Shown: one piece after another, positions 62,548 through 64,000 of the stretch
Position numbering within the stretch: the stretch's first letter is position 1
Layout of the letters: each line of letters opens with the position of its first letter
Source: Sipunculus nudus
Taxonomy: Eukaryota > Annelida > Sipuncula > Golfingiida > Sipunculidae
DNA: 64,000 nucleotides
NCBI GenBank assembly: GCA_026874595.1
Contig: CM049310.1
Span: forward strand, 3,720,001-3,784,000
Reading direction: 5' to 3'
Program-made: the position numbers and the translations under genes
The notes under the pieces: model-generated
The model's database searches: none
What the model saw: the letters and a program-made list of their open reading frames with translations, nothing else
What the model was told of the DNA's origin: nothing

Positions 62548-62930
62548 TTACACATTCACTGTAGCACAGTTGGTATGTTGTAGCCTTATTTAATGTTACA
62601 CATTCACTGTAGCACAGTTGGTATGTTGTAGCCTTATTTAATGTTATACATTCACTGTAGCACAGTTGGTATGTTGTAGCCATATTTTATGTTATACCTT
62701 CACAGTAGCACAGTTGGTATGTTGTAGCCTTATTTAATGTTACACATTCACAGTAGCACAGTTGGTATGTTGTAGCCTTATTTAATGTTACATATTCACA
62801 GTAGCACAGTTGGTATGTTGTAGCCTTATTTAATGTTATACATTCACAGTAGCACAGTTGGTATGTTGTAGCCATATTTAATGTTATACATTCACAGTAG
62901 CACAGTTAGTATGTTGTAGCCTTACTTATA
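62548..62930. repeat. 48-bp minisatellite, 8 copies
   Basis: The unit is TTACACATTCACTGTAGCAC, AGTTGGTATGTTGTAGCC, then TTATTTAATG, starting at 62548 and every 48 bp. Variants are TTATACATTC and CACAGTAG. The 62-codon minus-strand frame is a by-product of the period being divisible by three. Confidence 0.95.
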
Positions 62931-64000
62931 CATCAGAAGTTGTATTTCCTTTAGTTTGTGGTATTTTACTCTCAGGCAAATTTTCACTTAACATTCCCAA
63001 ACTTAATAACAATAGCGTGGTGATAGTCTTTTATGTAACTCATGAAATTGTTATAAAATAGAAAACCATGACAATCTTTATGGATGATCAATATTGTTGT
63101 TTGCCTGATAGATATATAACCTTTAATGTCAAAATAGATAGGTAAAAGAGTAACTGAAATACATGTGCTGTTACATCTTGGACTCAATATTAACTTAGTA
63201 TTTGTGGGGGGAAGTGTGTCCTCTTTCTTGGACATGAGAAGGGGGATAACTTAATACGCATGTTCAGGATATTACTCCTCTCTATCGCTCTCTTTTGATA
63301 TTTTAGTGACCCTCTTCAGGATTGAGTGCTTAGTGGTTTAAATTTTGGGGTTGCTGAGACCCCAATAATTGTAAGGATTGGGAAGGTTGGATACCTAGAT
63401 ATTAAGAACTTCTGAGCTTAAGTACCCTGGTTCAATATCCACTGGTGTCTCTCAGGCAAAATGATACAATATTGATAAGACCTAAGAAATTTGCCCTAAT
63501 GTCTTAATTGTTCAATTTACACACAAGATCTGGACCACTGAAGGTTAATCCATCAAATGCAATAGGTGTGGACTGAAAATGCTAGATTTCAGTTTTGTGC
63601 ACTCTGACCTAGACCTTCAGTTTTAGGTGGATCTAGATTCTAGCAGGTGCTGGACTGTGGACGGAGAGCACGGAATTCATGCTCTCAATATATGTGAACA
63701 GAATTAGAGCATTTGCTCTGGGTCTGTTGTGGTCTATGTATATACAATATGGGCAACAGAAGCACCAGTTCAGATGGCACTAGAATTTTGCCAAAGTCTG
63801 TGTATAAATGCAAGAAGAGGTTTTGACATAACTACAATTAATTATTTTAAGCTAAATCTTTGTTGTTCAAAAGGGCCTATTTTCATGGTATGATTTCTTG
63901 ATCATTTCAAGCCAAGTCCATGTGCATATCTGAATTCCAAAGGGCTTACTGTTTATTTATCATTTCTGTAATATGGTAGCCTTCCAACTCATTCAGTAAT
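62931..64000. other. TM9SF1 intron 5, continuing past the window
   Basis: No exon, element boundary or array seen. Confidence 0.5.

Noticed and set aside
61477-64000. TM9SF1 exon 6
   Set aside because: I looked for an acceptor followed by the conserved continuation of the lumenal domain and found none. It must lie beyond the window.

Overview
The window is animal nuclear DNA: AT-rich, with GT-AG spliced exons scattered through very long introns and dense non-autonomous transposons and minisatellites. The repeat families (hairpin elements starting AGCTCAGCTGA and ending GACCCATGGGTC, GTCC-rich leaders, Helitron-type elements built on GGTGGCGCCACC) are of a kind I associate with molluscs, so a marine mollusc, perhaps a bivalve, is my best guess. 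That guess is not proof of species.

Genes. The plus strand carries the 5' half of a TM9SF1 (nonaspanin) orthologue. Five coding exons at 23109-23186, 30555-30644, 43662-43743, 46227-46331 and 61358-61476 have matching intron phases and encode about 158 residues: the signal peptide and the first part of the lumenal domain. The rest lies to the right of the window. On the minus strand, exons at 19789-19918 (with a start codon) and 10994-11300 join in phase and look like the 5' end of an unidentified gene running leftwards. A further coding-like block on the minus strand (39090-39374) lies inside TM9SF1 intron 2.

Layout. 1-6 kb: minus-strand Helitron-type elements. 8.3-10.9 kb: 52-bp minisatellite. 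11-19.9 kb: the minus-strand gene, its large intron filled with decayed repeats, an hAT-like element and a foldback element. 19.9-23.1 kb: upstream region of both genes, with a long TA microsatellite. 23.1-43.7 kb: TM9SF1 introns 1 and 2, with hAT, pogo/mariner-like, Helitron and twin 1.9-kb hairpin elements. 43.8-45.0 kb: 37-bp minisatellite. 45.3-46.0 kb: a probable solo LTR. 46.3-56.0 kb: the 90-bp array. 57.2-58.4 kb: an inverted-repeat element. 58.5-60.2 kb: 73-bp minisatellite. 62.5-62.9 kb: 48-bp minisatellite.

The most striking object is the 90-bp array. About 108 head-to-tail units, in a constant 90-bp register over 9.7 kb, each carry the last 13 bases of TM9SF1 exon 4 plus its 5' splice site. 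The gene therefore has roughly a hundred near-consensus splice donors in a row. The first 25 units stay open in the exon 4 reading frame, so choice among donors would add multiples of 30 residues. Sixteen units also carry a newly made 3' splice-site-like TTTCAG. Whether the array is used in splicing cannot be told from DNA alone.
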